Assembly (NCBI GenBank): GCA_022822125.1
Contig: JAJECF010000185.1
Coordinates: 1 to 17,744 of the forward strand
DNA length: 17,744 bases
Direction: 5' to 3'
DNA from: Alphaproteobacteria bacterium
GTDB taxonomy: Bacteria > Pseudomonadota > Alphaproteobacteria > Bin95
The translations under genes were made by a program, and so were the position numbers. This document shows positions 6,305-15,025 of this stretch, one piece after another (the stretch's first letter is position 1; each line of letters starts with the position of its first letter). The notes beneath the pieces were generated by a model. That model had not been told where the DNA came from, searched no databases, and was given only the letters and a program-made list of their open reading frames with translations.

Positions 6305-6818
6305 TCCTTCCGCAAAGGCGGCCATGCGCCGCGAAATGCTCCGGCGCCGCGCAGGCCTGCCGCCGGCCGCGCTCTGCCGGGAAACAGCGCTCGAAGGGCG
6401 GTGCATCGCCGGCTACTGGCCGGTCCGGGGGGAAATCGACCCCCGCCCGTTGCTGCTGGCGCTCGGCCGGCCCATCGCCCTGCCGGTGACCGGCCCGCGC
6501 GGCACGGTGCTGGAATTCCGCCTCTGGCGTCCGGGGGACGAATTGGCGCCCGGCCCTTTCGGCCTCCGGGAACCGACGGGGCCGCGGGCGGAGCCGGACG
6601 TGCTGCTCGTGCCGCTCCTGGCGTTCGACGCTCGCGGCAACCGCCTCGGCTATGGCGGCGGCTATTACGACCGGACGATTGCGGCAACGGGCGCGCTTGC
6701 CATCGGGGCGGCCTATGCGGCACAGGAAGCGGCGGCCGTGCCCGTCGGGCCGGACGACCGGCCCCTCGCCGGCATCGCGACGGAAGCCGGCCTCAGATTC
6801 TTCCAGCGGAGACCGTGA
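6276..6818 (+). CDS. 5-formyltetrahydrofolate cyclo-ligase
   Basis: Converts 5-formyltetrahydrofolate to 5,10-methenyltetrahydrofolate with ATP, returning a storage folate to one-carbon metabolism in the cytosol. The family signature is near residues 112-133, with VPLLAFDARGNRLGYGGGYY followed by DR. The N-terminal KAAMRREMLRRR supplies the ATP-binding lysine (K14), and GYWPVRGEID around 46-55 is also typical. Length is 180 residues, normal for the family. The TTG at 6276 is chosen because GGAGGA lies five bases upstream and because the only other good start, ATG at 6324, would delete the conserved lysine. The start region overlaps the 3' arm of the 6S RNA. Also known as ygfA or fthC. Confidence 0.92.
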   Translation: MRPTARAASLPSAKAAMRREMLRRRAGLPPAALCRETALEGRCIAGYWPVRGEIDPRPLLLALGRPIALPVTGPRGTVLEFRLWRPGDELAPGPFGLREPTGPRAEPDVLLVPLLAFDARGNRLGYGGGYYDRTIAATGALAIGAAYAAQEAAAVPVGPDDRPLAGIATEAGLRFFQRRP

Positions 6819-6819
6819 C

Positions 6820-7641
6820 GTGCGAATCCTCTTTCTAGGCGATGTGATGGGCCGCGCGGGCCGCGATGCGGTGGCGAAGGAACTGCCGGAGCTGCGCCGG
6901 CGGCTCGCCGTGGACCTTGCCGTGGTCAATGGCGAGAACATGGCCCACGGCATCGGCATGATGCCCGACATGGTTGAAGGCCTGTTCAAGGCCGGAGCCG
7001 ATGTCGTGACCTCCGGCAACCATGTCTGGGACCGCAAGGAGGTCATCCCCTATATGGAGCGCGAGCCAAGGCTGCTCCGCCCGATCAATTTCCCGCCCGG
7101 CACGCCGGGGCGCGGGCTCGCCGAGGTGGCGCTGGGCGACGGACGCCGGGCGGTGGTCGTCAATGCGATGGCGCGCCTGTTCATGGACCCGCTGGATGAC
7201 CCCTTCGCCACGGTGCTGCGCGCGCTCAAGCGCTATCCCCTCGGCGGGGGCACGCATGCGATCCTGATCGACCTTCACGGCGAGGCGAGCAGCGAGAAGA
7301 TGGCCTTCGGGCATTTTTTCGACGGCGATGTGTCTGTCGTGGTCGGCACCCACACCCATGTGCCCACCGCCGACGCCATGGTGCTGCCCAAGGGCACCGC
7401 CTACCAGACCGACGCCGGCATGTGCGGCGACTACGACTCGGTCATCGGCATGGCCAAGGACGAGCCGATGCGCCGCTTCGTGCGCAAGATGTCGGGAGGG
7501 CGGCCGGAGCCGGCGGCGGGCCCGGCGACCGTATGCGGCCTCTTCGTCGAAACCGACGACCGGACGGGGCTTGCGCTCCGGGCCGAACCGGTGCGGGTCG
7601 GGGGGCGGCTCTCGCAGACCCTGCCGGCCTGCGTTATATAG
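6820..7641 (+). CDS. YmdB-type (TIGR00282) metallophosphoesterase
   Basis: A 273-residue calcineurin-like phosphoesterase. The two-metal site is visible: D8 in FLGDVMG, E39-N40 in VNGEN, N67-H68 in SGNHVWD, H153 in DLHGE, and H178/H180 in GTHTHVPTAD. Bacillus subtilis YmdB of this family hydrolyses 2',3'-cyclic nucleotides and affects biofilm and development; the alphaproteobacterial role is not established. The GTG at 6820 starts one base after the preceding stop, and family similarity begins at the first residue (VRILFLGDVMGRAGR). No signal peptide is present. It is translationally close to the cyclo-ligase gene and precedes yebC by 42 bases. Confidence 0.92.
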   Translation: MRILFLGDVMGRAGRDAVAKELPELRRRLAVDLAVVNGENMAHGIGMMPDMVEGLFKAGADVVTSGNHVWDRKEVIPYMEREPRLLRPINFPPGTPGRGLAEVALGDGRRAVVVNAMARLFMDPLDDPFATVLRALKRYPLGGGTHAILIDLHGEASSEKMAFGHFFDGDVSVVVGTHTHVPTADAMVLPKGTAYQTDAGMCGDYDSVIGMAKDEPMRRFVRKMSGGRPEPAAGPATVCGLFVETDDRTGLALRAEPVRVGGRLSQTLPACVI

Positions 7642-7683
7642 CCACGGGTCCCGAAATCGCGGCGGCAGGGGAGCGGCAGGCCG

Positions 7684-8433
7684 ATGGCCGGACATTCGCA
7701 GTTCAAGAACATCATGTACCGCAAGGGCGCGCAGGACGCCAAGCGCGCAAGACTGTTCACGAAGATCGGGCGCGAAATCGAAGTGGCGGCGAAGCTGGGC
7801 TCCCCCGATCCCGATTCCAATCCCCGCCTGCGCTCCGCCATCCAGGCCGCCCGCGCCGCCAACATGCCGCGCGACCGCATCGACCGGGCGATGAAGCGCG
7901 GCGCCGGCGACGGTGACGGGGCCGTTTACGAGGAGGTGCGCTACGAGGGATACGGGCCGGCCGGAGTCGCGGTGATCGTCGAGGCGCTGACCGACAATCG
8001 CAACCGCACGGCGGCGGATGTGCGCGCCGCGTTCTCCAAGAACGGCGGCTCGCTCGGCGAGACCGGCTCGGTGAGCTTCCTGTTCGACCGGGCGGGGCTG
8101 GTCCGCTTTTCCCGGGACGCCGCCAGCAGCGACGACATGTTCGAGGCGGCGCTGGAAGCCGGCGCCGACGACATGGTCTCGGACGATGAGGGCCACGATG
8201 TGCTGACCGCGCCGGAGGACCTGCATGCCGTGCGCGAGGCGCTGGAGCGGTCCATCGGCGAGCCGCAGGCGGCGCGACTTGTCTGGAAGCCGCAGACCCT
8301 CGTGCCCGTGGAGGAGGAGCCGGCCGCCGTGCTCTTCAAGCTGCTTGAAGCGCTCGACGATCATGACGACGTGCAGAACGTCTCGGCCAATTACGACATG
8401 TCGGACGAGGTGCTCGCCCGGCTCGCAGAATGA
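7684..8433 (+). CDS. yebC: YebC/PmpR family (TACO1-like) protein
   Basis: A 249-residue cytoplasmic protein starting with the signature [20 protein letters not shown]. Family landmarks [17 protein letters not shown] (residues 48-64), [10 protein letters not shown] and [12 protein letters not shown] are all present. The family has been described as DNA-binding regulators, and TACO1/YebC relatives act in translation (relief of ribosome stalling at proline runs). Which applies here cannot be read from sequence. The ATG at 7684 is at the family start, with GCAGG just upstream. The stop overlaps the ruvC start as ATGA, the usual yebC-ruvC arrangement. Length is normal. Confidence 0.96.
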   Translation: MAGHSQFKNIMYRKGAQDAKRARLFTKIGREIEVAAKLGSPDPDSNPRLRSAIQAARAANMPRDRIDRAMKRGAGDGDGAVYEEVRYEGYGPAGVAVIVEALTDNRNRTAADVRAAFSKNGGSLGETGSVSFLFDRAGLVRFSRDAASSDDMFEAALEAGADDMVSDDEGHDVLTAPEDLHAVREALERSIGEPQAARLVWKPQTLVPVEEEPAAVLFKLLEALDDHDDVQNVSANYDMSDEVLARLAE

Positions 8434-8927
8434 CCCCCGGCGCGCGCGTCATCGGGTTCGACCCCGGCTTGCGCGTCACGGGCTGGGGCATTGTCGATAC
8501 GCGCGGCAGCCGCCTCGTCCATGTCGCCAATGGCAATTTGAAGCCGGACCCGAAGGCCGGCATCGCAGACCGCCTGGCCGAGATCTTCGCGGGCGTGGCG
8601 CAGGTGATCGAGGATTTTCGGCCGGACATGGCCGCGGTCGAAGAGGTCTTCGTGCATCGCAGCCCAGGCGCCGCGCTGAAGCTCGGCATGGCGCGCGGGG
8701 CGGCGCTGGCGGCCGCCGCCAGCGCCGGGCTGCCGGTGACGGAATACGCCGCGAGGAGCGTCAAGAAGGCGCTGGTCGGCGCCGGCGGGGCGGACAAGGC
8801 GCAGGTGCAATACATGATCGGCATCCTGCTTCCGGGCTGCGATCCGGCGGGCCCCGACGCCGCCGACGCCCTGGCGGTGGCGGTGGCGCATGCGCACCAA
8901 ATGCCGTTCGCGGCGGCGGCCGGATGA
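8430..8927 (+). CDS. ruvC: Holliday junction resolvase RuvC
   Basis: A 165-residue endonuclease that cleaves four-way junctions made by recombination. The acidic catalytic residues are D11 (GFDPG), E71 (VEEVF), D143 and D146 (DAADALA), matching the D-E-D-D set of the RNase H-like fold. The DNA-contacting segment ALKLGMARG (residues 82-90) is present, as is the ADKAQVQ block. The start ATG overlaps the yebC stop and the stop overlaps the ruvA start, both as ATGA, implying translational coupling. The function partner genes ruvA and ruvB follow directly. Confidence 0.97.
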   Translation: MTPGARVIGFDPGLRVTGWGIVDTRGSRLVHVANGNLKPDPKAGIADRLAEIFAGVAQVIEDFRPDMAAVEEVFVHRSPGAALKLGMARGAALAAAASAGLPVTEYAARSVKKALVGAGGADKAQVQYMIGILLPGCDPAGPDAADALAVAVAHAHQMPFAAAAG

Positions 8928-9514
8928 TCGGGCGGCTGACCGGCAGGGTCGATCACGGCGACGGCGAGGCGCTGATCGTGGATGTCGCCGGCGTCGGTTA
9001 TGTGGTCCATGCCTCCGGCCGCACGGCCGGGCGGCTGGAGAACGGACGCGACGCGACCCTGCTGGTCGAGACGCGGGTCCGCGAGGACTCGATCGCGCTT
9101 TACGGCTTCGCCGACGCCGCCGAGCGGGACTGGTTCCGCTATCTGACCGGCGTGCAGGGGGTCGGCGGGCGCGTGGCGCTGGCCCTGCTCTCCGCGCTCA
9201 CGCCCGATGAGCTGGCGACCGCCCTGCTCGCCGAGGACCGCAAGGCGTTGTCGCGCGCGGAGGGCGTCGGCCCGAGGCTCGCCGCACGCATCGTCAACGA
9301 GTTGAAAGGCAAGGCCGGGACGCCCGCCGTGATGGCCGCCACGCCCGGCGCGGCGGGCATCGCCGCCGGGGACGAGCTGCTCTCGGCGCTGGTCAATCTC
9401 GGCTACGGGCGCTCCGAGGCGCTGGCGGCGGCGGCGGCGGCGCGGCGCGGCCTCGGCGAGGAGGTCGGCTTCGACGACCTGGTCCGGGCGAGCCTCCGGG
9501 AGCTGGCGCGGTGA
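8924..9514 (+). CDS. ruvA: Holliday junction branch migration protein RuvA
   Basis: A 196-residue DNA-binding subunit that holds the junction in a square-planar form and recruits RuvB. An N-terminal OB-type domain starts with MIGRLTGRV. Helix-hairpin-helix motifs follow around residues 72-91 ([15 protein letters not shown]) and 107-126 ([13 protein letters not shown]), then a flexible Ala/Gly linker at about 131-147. The C-terminal RuvB-binding domain spans about 148-196 ([12 protein letters not shown]). Length is normal. It overlaps ruvC by four bases at the start and ruvB by four bases (GTGA) at the end, so the three are coupled. Confidence 0.97.
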   Translation: MIGRLTGRVDHGDGEALIVDVAGVGYVVHASGRTAGRLENGRDATLLVETRVREDSIALYGFADAAERDWFRYLTGVQGVGGRVALALLSALTPDELATALLAEDRKALSRAEGVGPRLAARIVNELKGKAGTPAVMAATPGAAGIAAGDELLSALVNLGYGRSEALAAAAAARRGLGEEVGFDDLVRASLRELAR

Positions 9515-10533
9515 CGGCGGACCGCAGTGTTGCGCCGGAGCGCCGACCCGGAGACCGCGACGTCGCGCTCCGGCCGGAAACGCTGGACGAGTTCATCGGC
9601 CAGAAGCGCCTCAGACGAAACCTCAAGGTCTTCATCGATGCGGCCAGGGCGCGCGGCGAGGCGCTGGACCATGTGCTGTTCGTCGGACCGCCGGGGCTCG
9701 GCAAGACCACGCTGGCGCAGATCGTTTCGCGCGAACTCGGCGTCGGCTTCCGCGCGACCTCCGGCCCGGTCATCCTCCGCGCCGGCGATCTTGCCGCGCT
9801 GCTCACCAACCTCCAGCCCCGCGACGTGCTGTTCATCGACGAAATCCACCGTCTGAACCCGGCGGTGGAGGAAATTCTTTATCCGGCGCTGGAGGATTGC
9901 CAGCTCGACCTGATGATCGGCGAGGGGCCGGCGGCGCGCTCGGTGCGTATCGACCTGCCGCCCTTCACCCTGGTCGGCGCCACGACGCGCGCCGGCCTGC
10001 TGACCACGCCGCTGCGCGAGCGCTTCGGCATTCCGCTGCGCCTCGAATTCTACGAGCCGGAGGAGCTGGCGCGGATCGTGGCGCGCGCCGCCCGGCTGCT
10101 CGGCATTCCGGCGAGCGAGGCGGGCGCGCTGGAGATCGCCCGGCGCGCGCGCGGCACGCCGCGAATCGCCGGGCGGCTGCTGCGCCGGGTCCACGACTTC
10201 GCCGCCGTGGCCGGGCGCGGCGAGATCGACGAGGTGGCGGCCGACGGCGCGCTGGTGCAACTGGAGGTGGACCGGCTCGGCCTCGACGCGATGGACCGGC
10301 GCTATATGCGCTGCCTGGCGGAAGCCTATGGCGGCGGCCCGGCCGGAGCCGAAGCGCTGGCCGCCACACTCGCCGAGCAGCGCGATGTGCTGGAGGAGGT
10401 GGTGGAACCCTATCTCATCCGCGAGGCTCTGGTGCTGCGCACGCCGCGCGGGCGCGTGCTGTCCGAACGGGGCTGGGAGTGCCTGGGCCTCGCCCCGCCG
10501 GGACGCGCGGCGGACCTGTTCGATGGAAGCTGA
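9511..10533 (+). CDS. ruvB: Holliday junction branch migration ATPase RuvB
   Basis: A 340-residue AAA+ motor that pulls DNA arms through the RuvA-bound junction. Walker [10 protein letters not shown] is at residues 59-67 with K65. Walker B FIDEIH has D110 and E111. Sensor 1 is in VGATTRAG (154-161), and the arginine-finger segment LRERFGI follows. The winged-helix C-terminus is present ([18 protein letters not shown]). The start is GTG at 9511, overlapping the ruvA stop. The motifs [11 protein letters not shown] and HVLFVGPPG are textbook RuvB. The last codons overlap the ybgC start by 11 bases, tying the ruv genes to the tol-pal cluster. Confidence 0.98.
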   Translation: MTADRSVAPERRPGDRDVALRPETLDEFIGQKRLRRNLKVFIDAARARGEALDHVLFVGPPGLGKTTLAQIVSRELGVGFRATSGPVILRAGDLAALLTNLQPRDVLFIDEIHRLNPAVEEILYPALEDCQLDLMIGEGPAARSVRIDLPPFTLVGATTRAGLLTTPLRERFGIPLRLEFYEPEELARIVARAARLLGIPASEAGALEIARRARGTPRIAGRLLRRVHDFAAVAGRGEIDEVAADGALVQLEVDRLGLDAMDRRYMRCLAEAYGGGPAGAEALAATLAEQRDVLEEVVEPYLIREALVLRTPRGRVLSERGWECLGLAPPGRAADLFDGS

Positions 10534-10957
10534 CCCCGGAGACGGCCGGCCCGGGCCGGGAGATCATAAGTTCCCGGTCCGTGTGTATTACGAGGACACG
10601 GATGCCGGCGGCATCGTCTATCACACCGCCTATCTGCGGTTCGCGGAGCGGGCGCGCACCGAATTGCTCCGGGAACTGGGCTACAGCAATCGCGGCATCG
10701 CCTTCGCCGTGGTCGATTGCGCGCTGCGCTACCATCGGCCCGCCAGACTCGACGACGCGCTGGAGGTGCGCACGAGGCCGACAGGCGTCGGCGGCGCGAC
10801 ATTGTCGCTGGCGCAGAGTATATGGCGGGATGACGAATTACTGGTGGCGATTCGCATCCGGATCGCGCGACTCGGCGATAATAGCCGTCCCGGGCGGCTT
10901 CCGGCGCGATTGCGCCATGTTTTTGCCCAATTGCAGGGCGACATGAGGGAAGGTTAG
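10523..10957 (+). CDS. ybgC: YbgC, Tol-Pal-associated acyl-CoA thioesterase
   Basis: A 144-residue hot-dog fold thioesterase of the 4-hydroxybenzoyl-CoA thioesterase type. The active-site segment [18 protein letters not shown] holds catalytic D27 and H34, and RFAERARTE follows. YbgC proteins hydrolyse acyl-CoA or acyl-ACP and are linked with phospholipid metabolism near the Tol-Pal complex. Their exact in vivo role is not settled. The ATG at 10523 lies inside the end of ruvB. The first 16 residues are Gly/Pro-rich and not conserved, so a slightly later start cannot be excluded, but none with a better ribosome site was seen. tolQ follows after seven bases. Confidence 0.93.
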   Translation: MEADPGDGRPGPGDHKFPVRVYYEDTDAGGIVYHTAYLRFAERARTELLRELGYSNRGIAFAVVDCALRYHRPARLDDALEVRTRPTGVGGATLSLAQSIWRDDELLVAIRIRIARLGDNSRPGRLPARLRHVFAQLQGDMREG

Positions 10958-10964
10958 GCGGTCT

Positions 10965-11684
<720 letters not shown>

Positions 11685-11685
11685 G

Positions 11686-12144
11686 ATGGCCGCCCCGCTT
11701 GGAGGACCGGGCCGGCGCGGGCGCAGATACCGCCCGATGAGCGAAATCAATGTGACGCCGCTGGTCGATGTCATGCTGGTGCTGCTGGTGGTGTTCATGA
11801 TTACCGCGCCGCTGCTCACGGTCGGCGTGCCGGTGGACCTGCCGGAAACCGAAGCCGCGCAACTCACCGACAGCGACGAGCCGCTCGTGGTCACCGTCGA
11901 TGCAGAGGGCAAGGTCTATATCCAGGACGCCGAGCAGGAAAATGAAGTCGGGGTGGAGGAGCTCGCGGCGAAGCTGCGCGCCATCAAGGACGCGCGGCAG
12001 GACCCGTCCGTCAATGTTCATGTCCGCGGCGATCGAGAGGTTGACTACGGGCGGGTGATGAACGTGCTGGGCGCGCTCCAGAAAGCGGGCTTCAATCCAG
12101 CATTGCTGATAGCGGAGTTGCCGCCCCCGGAGGCGCCGCCGTGA
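11686..12144 (+). CDS. tolR: Tol-Pal system protein TolR
   Basis: A 152-residue ExbD/TolR-type protein with one membrane helix (about residues 27-45). The proton-responsive aspartate is D28 in the signature MSEINVTPLVDVMLVLLVVF. The N-terminal 18 residues are basic and cytoplasmic. The periplasmic domain contains PVDLPETEA and the GRVMNVLGALQKAGF motif near the end. It works as a dimer inside the TolQ ring. The ATG at 11686 begins one base after the tolQ stop, and the stop overlaps the tolA GTG (GTGA). An internal ATG at residue 18 would remove the basic tail and is less likely. Confidence 0.95.
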   Translation: MAAPLGGPGRRGRRYRPMSEINVTPLVDVMLVLLVVFMITAPLLTVGVPVDLPETEAAQLTDSDEPLVVTVDAEGKVYIQDAEQENEVGVEELAAKLRAIKDARQDPSVNVHVRGDREVDYGRVMNVLGALQKAGFNPALLIAELPPPEAPP

Positions 12145-13058
12145 GCCAATTGGCCCTGCTCGCCTCGGTTTTCGCCCATATAGGCGTTCTGATCCTGGCC
12201 GCTACAGAACTGCCCATGCTCCACGACCCGCCCGATCCCTTCGAGGACGAGATTCGCATTCCAGCCTTGCTGGTGAGCGAGCGCACGGAGGCGAAGGCGC
12301 CCCTGCCGCCGGAGCCCCTGCCCGTCGAAACGCCGCCGGAGCCACCCGAACCGGAGCCGGTTGTTGCGGAGCCTCCGCCCGTCGAAGCGTCCCCGCCGCC
12401 GGAAAAACCCGTGGAGGTCGCCGCGCCCGAACCCCCGAAGCCCGAACCGCCGCCGGAAGAACCTGTAGAGGTCGCCGCGCTGACGCCCGAACCCCAGAAG
12501 CCCGAACCACCTCCTGAGCCCGAGCCGCCGGCCGCCGCGCCGGAGCCTCCGCCCCCGCCGCAGAAACAGCCCCCTGAACAAACGCAGGCGAAGCCGCCGC
12601 CCAAGCCCCCGGAACCCGCGCCGAAGCCTGCCCCGGCACCGAAGCTCCCGCCCAATGAACTTGCGGCGCTGCGCGAAGCCACGCGCGCGGACGATCTCGA
12701 CACGCTGAGAAGCGCCCTGCCGGACAAGCCCCCGACGCCGACGCCGGCCGAGGTAGCCGAGGAGGCGGTGTTCACTCAGTCGCACAAGGCCCGAATAAGG
12801 CGACAACTCAAGAGCTGCTGGCAGCCGGTTCCCGGTCTCGACCCTTCGGAGAATTATGCTGTCAAACTGCAGGTCACGCTCGGCCCGGACCGGCGCATCA
12901 TATCAATCAAGCCGGTCGGTGCCAGGAGCAGCCGCAGCTACCGCGCCGGCCGGGAATGGGCGGAACGCGCCCTGCGCCATCCCTTGTGCGAGCAGCTTGA
13001 CGTGCCGCCCGGATGGACGTCTCTGGACTTGAATTTCGATCCGCGCAAACTGCAATAG
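12141..13058 (+). CDS. tolA: TolA-like protein with proline-rich periplasmic linker
   Basis: A 305-residue protein linking the inner-membrane TolQR motor to TolB-Pal at the outer membrane. An N-terminal anchor helix spans residues 5-23. Residues 51-171 are a Pro/Glu/Lys-rich stretch (I count 55 prolines in 121 residues). A C-terminal globular domain follows at about 205-305, with two cysteines (C226 and C283) placed for a disulfide as in TolA domain III. Classical TolA has a long Ala/Lys/Glu alpha-helix in the middle, whereas this one resembles a TonB linker. Two degenerate internal repeats of a PVEVAA...PEP.KPEPPPE unit lie at residues 90-106 and 108-125. The identification rests on gene order plus the end domains. 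The start GTG overlaps the tolR stop. Confidence 0.87.
   Translation: MSQLALLASVFAHIGVLILAATELPMLHDPPDPFEDEIRIPALLVSERTEAKAPLPPEPLPVETPPEPPEPEPVVAEPPPVEASPPPEKPVEVAAPEPPKPEPPPEEPVEVAALTPEPQKPEPPPEPEPPAAAPEPPPPPQKQPPEQTQAKPPPKPPEPAPKPAPAPKLPPNELAALREATRADDLDTLRSALPDKPPTPTPAEVAEEAVFTQSHKARIRRQLKSCWQPVPGLDPSENYAVKLQVTLGPDRRIISIKPVGARSSRSYRAGREWAERALRHPLCEQLDVPPGWTSLDLNFDPRKLQ
12411..12518 (+). repeat. Degenerate direct repeat within the tolA linker
   Basis: Two successive units, 12411-12456 and 12465-12518, begin GT(G/A)GAGGTCGCCGCGC and continue through CCCGAACCC, AGAAGCCCGAACC (first unit CGAAGCCCGAACC) and a GAA/GAG. The second unit has a three-base-multiple insertion, so the frame is kept. 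This is a signature of linker growth by duplication and could vary between strains. Confidence 0.6.
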
Positions 13059-13076
13059 ATGAGGAGGCCTGAGACC

Positions 13077-14411
13077 ATGCCGCATCCATTTCTCCGTCTC
13101 GTCCTGCTCCCGATATGTCTTGCCGCCGCCTCGCCGGCGGCGGCGCAGGTGACCATCGACATCACCGAGGGCGTTCCGGACCCGGTGCCTGTGGCGATCG
13201 CGCCGTTTGTCGGAGCGGACAGGGAAGCCGCCCGCTTCGGGAATGAGATGGCCGATGTCGTCAGCGCCGACCTGGAGCGGTCCGGCCTGTTCCGAGCGAT
13301 TCCCGAAGAGGCGTTCCTCTCCCGCCCCGAAGACGCCGACCTTCGCCCGAATTTCAATAATTGGCGCGTTATCGGCGCTCATCTGCTGGTCGTCGGCGAG
13401 ACCTCCATGCAACCGAATGGCGACCTGCATGCCCTGTTCCGGCTCTGGGACGTGCTGACCCAGCAGCAGCTTGTGGGCTTCACCTACACAACCCCAGCTG
13501 AGAACTGGCGGCGCCTCGCCCACAAGATCGCCGACGCGGTTTACAAGCAGGCCACGGGCGAGGACGGCTATTTCGACAGCCGCATCGTCTTCGTCTCGGA
13601 GACGGGCCCCGCCGACAAGCGCCGCAAGCGCCTTGTGCTGATGGACCAGGACGGCGCGCGCGCGCGCTATCTGACGGACGGGAACAATCTGGTGCTGACG
13701 CCCCGCTTCTCGCCGACGAAGCAGGAGATCATCTACCTGTCCTATGACCGTCCGAAGCAGCCGCCCAGTGTCCATATCCTGAATATCGATTCCAACCAGC
13801 GCGAGGCGCTCGGCCGGTTTCCCGGCATGCAATATGCGCCGCGCTTCTCTCCGGACGGCGACAGCGTGCTGATAACGATGACCCGGGAGGAAGGAAATTC
13901 GGACATCTTCGCGATGGACCTCGGCACGCGCAGGCTCACGCGCCTGACACACACCGCCGGCATCGACGCGGCCGCCTCCTACAGCCCGGACGGCTCCCGT
14001 ATCGTGTTCGAATCCAAGCGGAGCGGCACACAGCAGCTCTATGTCATGAATGCCGACGGGTCCGACCCGCGGCGGATCAGCACCGGCAAGGGCCGGTTCG
14101 CCACGCCGGTCTGGTCGCCCCGCGGCGATCTCATCGCCTTCACCCGGATCCTGGGCGGGCAGTTCCATATCGGCACCATGCGCCCCGACGGCTCCGAAGC
14201 GAGGGTCCTCGACACGGCCTACCACGCCGAGGGGCCGACATGGTCGCCGAACGGGCGCGTGCTGGCCTATTTCAAGCAGGACAGCATCCACGACCGCCGC
14301 ACGGGTTTCTCGCCGGGCTTGTGGCAGGTCAACATCACCGGAGGCGACCCGCGCCGGATTGCGACGGAGACCGACGCATCCGACCCCGCCTGGTCGCCGA
14401 TTTCCCCATGA
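13077..14411 (+). CDS. tolB: Tol-Pal system periplasmic beta-propeller protein TolB
   Basis: A 444-residue secreted protein that shuttles between Pal and TolA in the periplasm. The first ~24 residues form a Sec signal peptide (LVLLPICLAAASPAAAQ, cleavage near AAA-Q). An N-terminal domain follows (DPVPVAIAPF and YVKQAT-like YKQATGEDGYF). A six-bladed propeller comes next, with repeated blade motifs such as PRFSPTKQEI, PRFSPDGDSV, ASYSPDGSRI, PVWSPRGDLI and PTWSPNGRVL. An ATG at 13059, directly after the tolA stop, is also in frame. I prefer 13077 because the GAGGAGG ribosome site lies between the two, nine bases before 13077, and MPHPFLRL starts a normal signal peptide. Confidence 0.95.
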   Translation: MPHPFLRLVLLPICLAAASPAAAQVTIDITEGVPDPVPVAIAPFVGADREAARFGNEMADVVSADLERSGLFRAIPEEAFLSRPEDADLRPNFNNWRVIGAHLLVVGETSMQPNGDLHALFRLWDVLTQQQLVGFTYTTPAENWRRLAHKIADAVYKQATGEDGYFDSRIVFVSETGPADKRRKRLVLMDQDGARARYLTDGNNLVLTPRFSPTKQEIIYLSYDRPKQPPSVHILNIDSNQREALGRFPGMQYAPRFSPDGDSVLITMTREEGNSDIFAMDLGTRRLTRLTHTAGIDAAASYSPDGSRIVFESKRSGTQQLYVMNADGSDPRRISTGKGRFATPVWSPRGDLIAFTRILGGQFHIGTMRPDGSEARVLDTAYHAEGPTWSPNGRVLAYFKQDSIHDRRTGFSPGLWQVNITGGDPRRIATETDASDPAWSPISP

Positions 14412-14430
14412 ACGCCCTTGTGCCGCGTAT

Positions 14431-14457
14431 CGAATGCCGCACAATGGCGGCGATTCG
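14431..14457 (+). promoter_or_regulatory. Intercistronic hairpin between tolB and pal
   Basis: CGAATGCCGC (14431-14440) pairs with GCGGC-G-ATTCG (14447-14457) around a six-base loop ACAATG: ten base pairs with one bulged G. No T-run follows, so it is not a standard terminator. It sits 19 bases after the tolB stop and 39 bases before the pal start, in the one sizeable gap of the tol cluster. A processing or mRNA-stabilising element for pal is possible. Confidence 0.5.
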
Positions 14458-14496
14458 CGGCCGGCTTAATCTCCGCGAAACCAAAGGAGGATTCGC

Positions 14497-15018
14497 ATGT
14501 CGATGAAACTGCTGGCGTCGGCGCTGGCGCTGGTTCTGCTTGCCGCCTGCGAGACAGGCTCGAATCTGGACGACGACAAGGCAGGCGCCGCGGCCGCGGC
14601 GGGCGCCAAGACGGAAGCCAAGCAGGACCAGGGCGTCGACTCGCGGGCGCTGGCGCCTCCGCCAGGCTCGGCGGAAGAACTGCAACAGGTCATTGGCGAC
14701 AAGGCGCACTTCGCCTATGACCGGCACGATCTGGACACGGCGGCTCAGGACCAGGTCGCAGCCTGGGTGAATTGGCTTACCGCGCATGGCGGCCTGTCGG
14801 TGGTGATCGAAGGCCATGCGGACGAGCGCGGCACACGCGAATACAACCTTGCGCTCGGCGAACGGCGCGCGGCCGAAGTGCGCAGCTATCTGATCGCTTC
14901 CGGCATCGACGCCAACCGGGTGCGGATCGTCAGCTATGGCAAGGAAAGGCCCGTGGCGGTCGAATCGAACGAGGAAGCCTGGGCCCAAAACCGCCGCGCG
15001 GTGATGATCCTAGACTGA
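14497..15018 (+). CDS. pal: Peptidoglycan-associated lipoprotein Pal
   Basis: A 173-residue outer-membrane lipoprotein that anchors the outer membrane to peptidoglycan and binds TolB. The signal peptide ends in the lipobox LLAAC, so C18 would be lipidated. An Ala/Lys/Asp-rich tether spans about 20-55. The OmpA-like domain is at about 67-173, with the peptidoglycan-binding signature GHADERGTREYNLALGERRA at 106-125. The ATG at 14497 has an excellent ribosome site, AAAGGAGG, six bases upstream, the strongest in the cluster, consistent with high Pal abundance. A hairpin precedes it in the tolB-pal gap. Confidence 0.97.
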   Translation: MSMKLLASALALVLLAACETGSNLDDDKAGAAAAAGAKTEAKQDQGVDSRALAPPPGSAEELQQVIGDKAHFAYDRHDLDTAAQDQVAAWVNWLTAHGGLSVVIEGHADERGTREYNLALGERRAAEVRSYLIASGIDANRVRIVSYGKERPVAVESNEEAWAQNRRAVMILD

Positions 15019-15025
15019 TCCGGCC

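Noticed and set aside
6835..8364. 509-codon minus-strand open frame across the YmdB and YebC genes
   Set aside because: It spans two well-identified genes on the other strand and has an Arg/His-rich, low-identity translation typical of a shadow frame.
12903..14444. 513-codon minus-strand open frame opposite tolB
   Set aside because: tolB is clear from its propeller repeats; the antisense translation has no family features.
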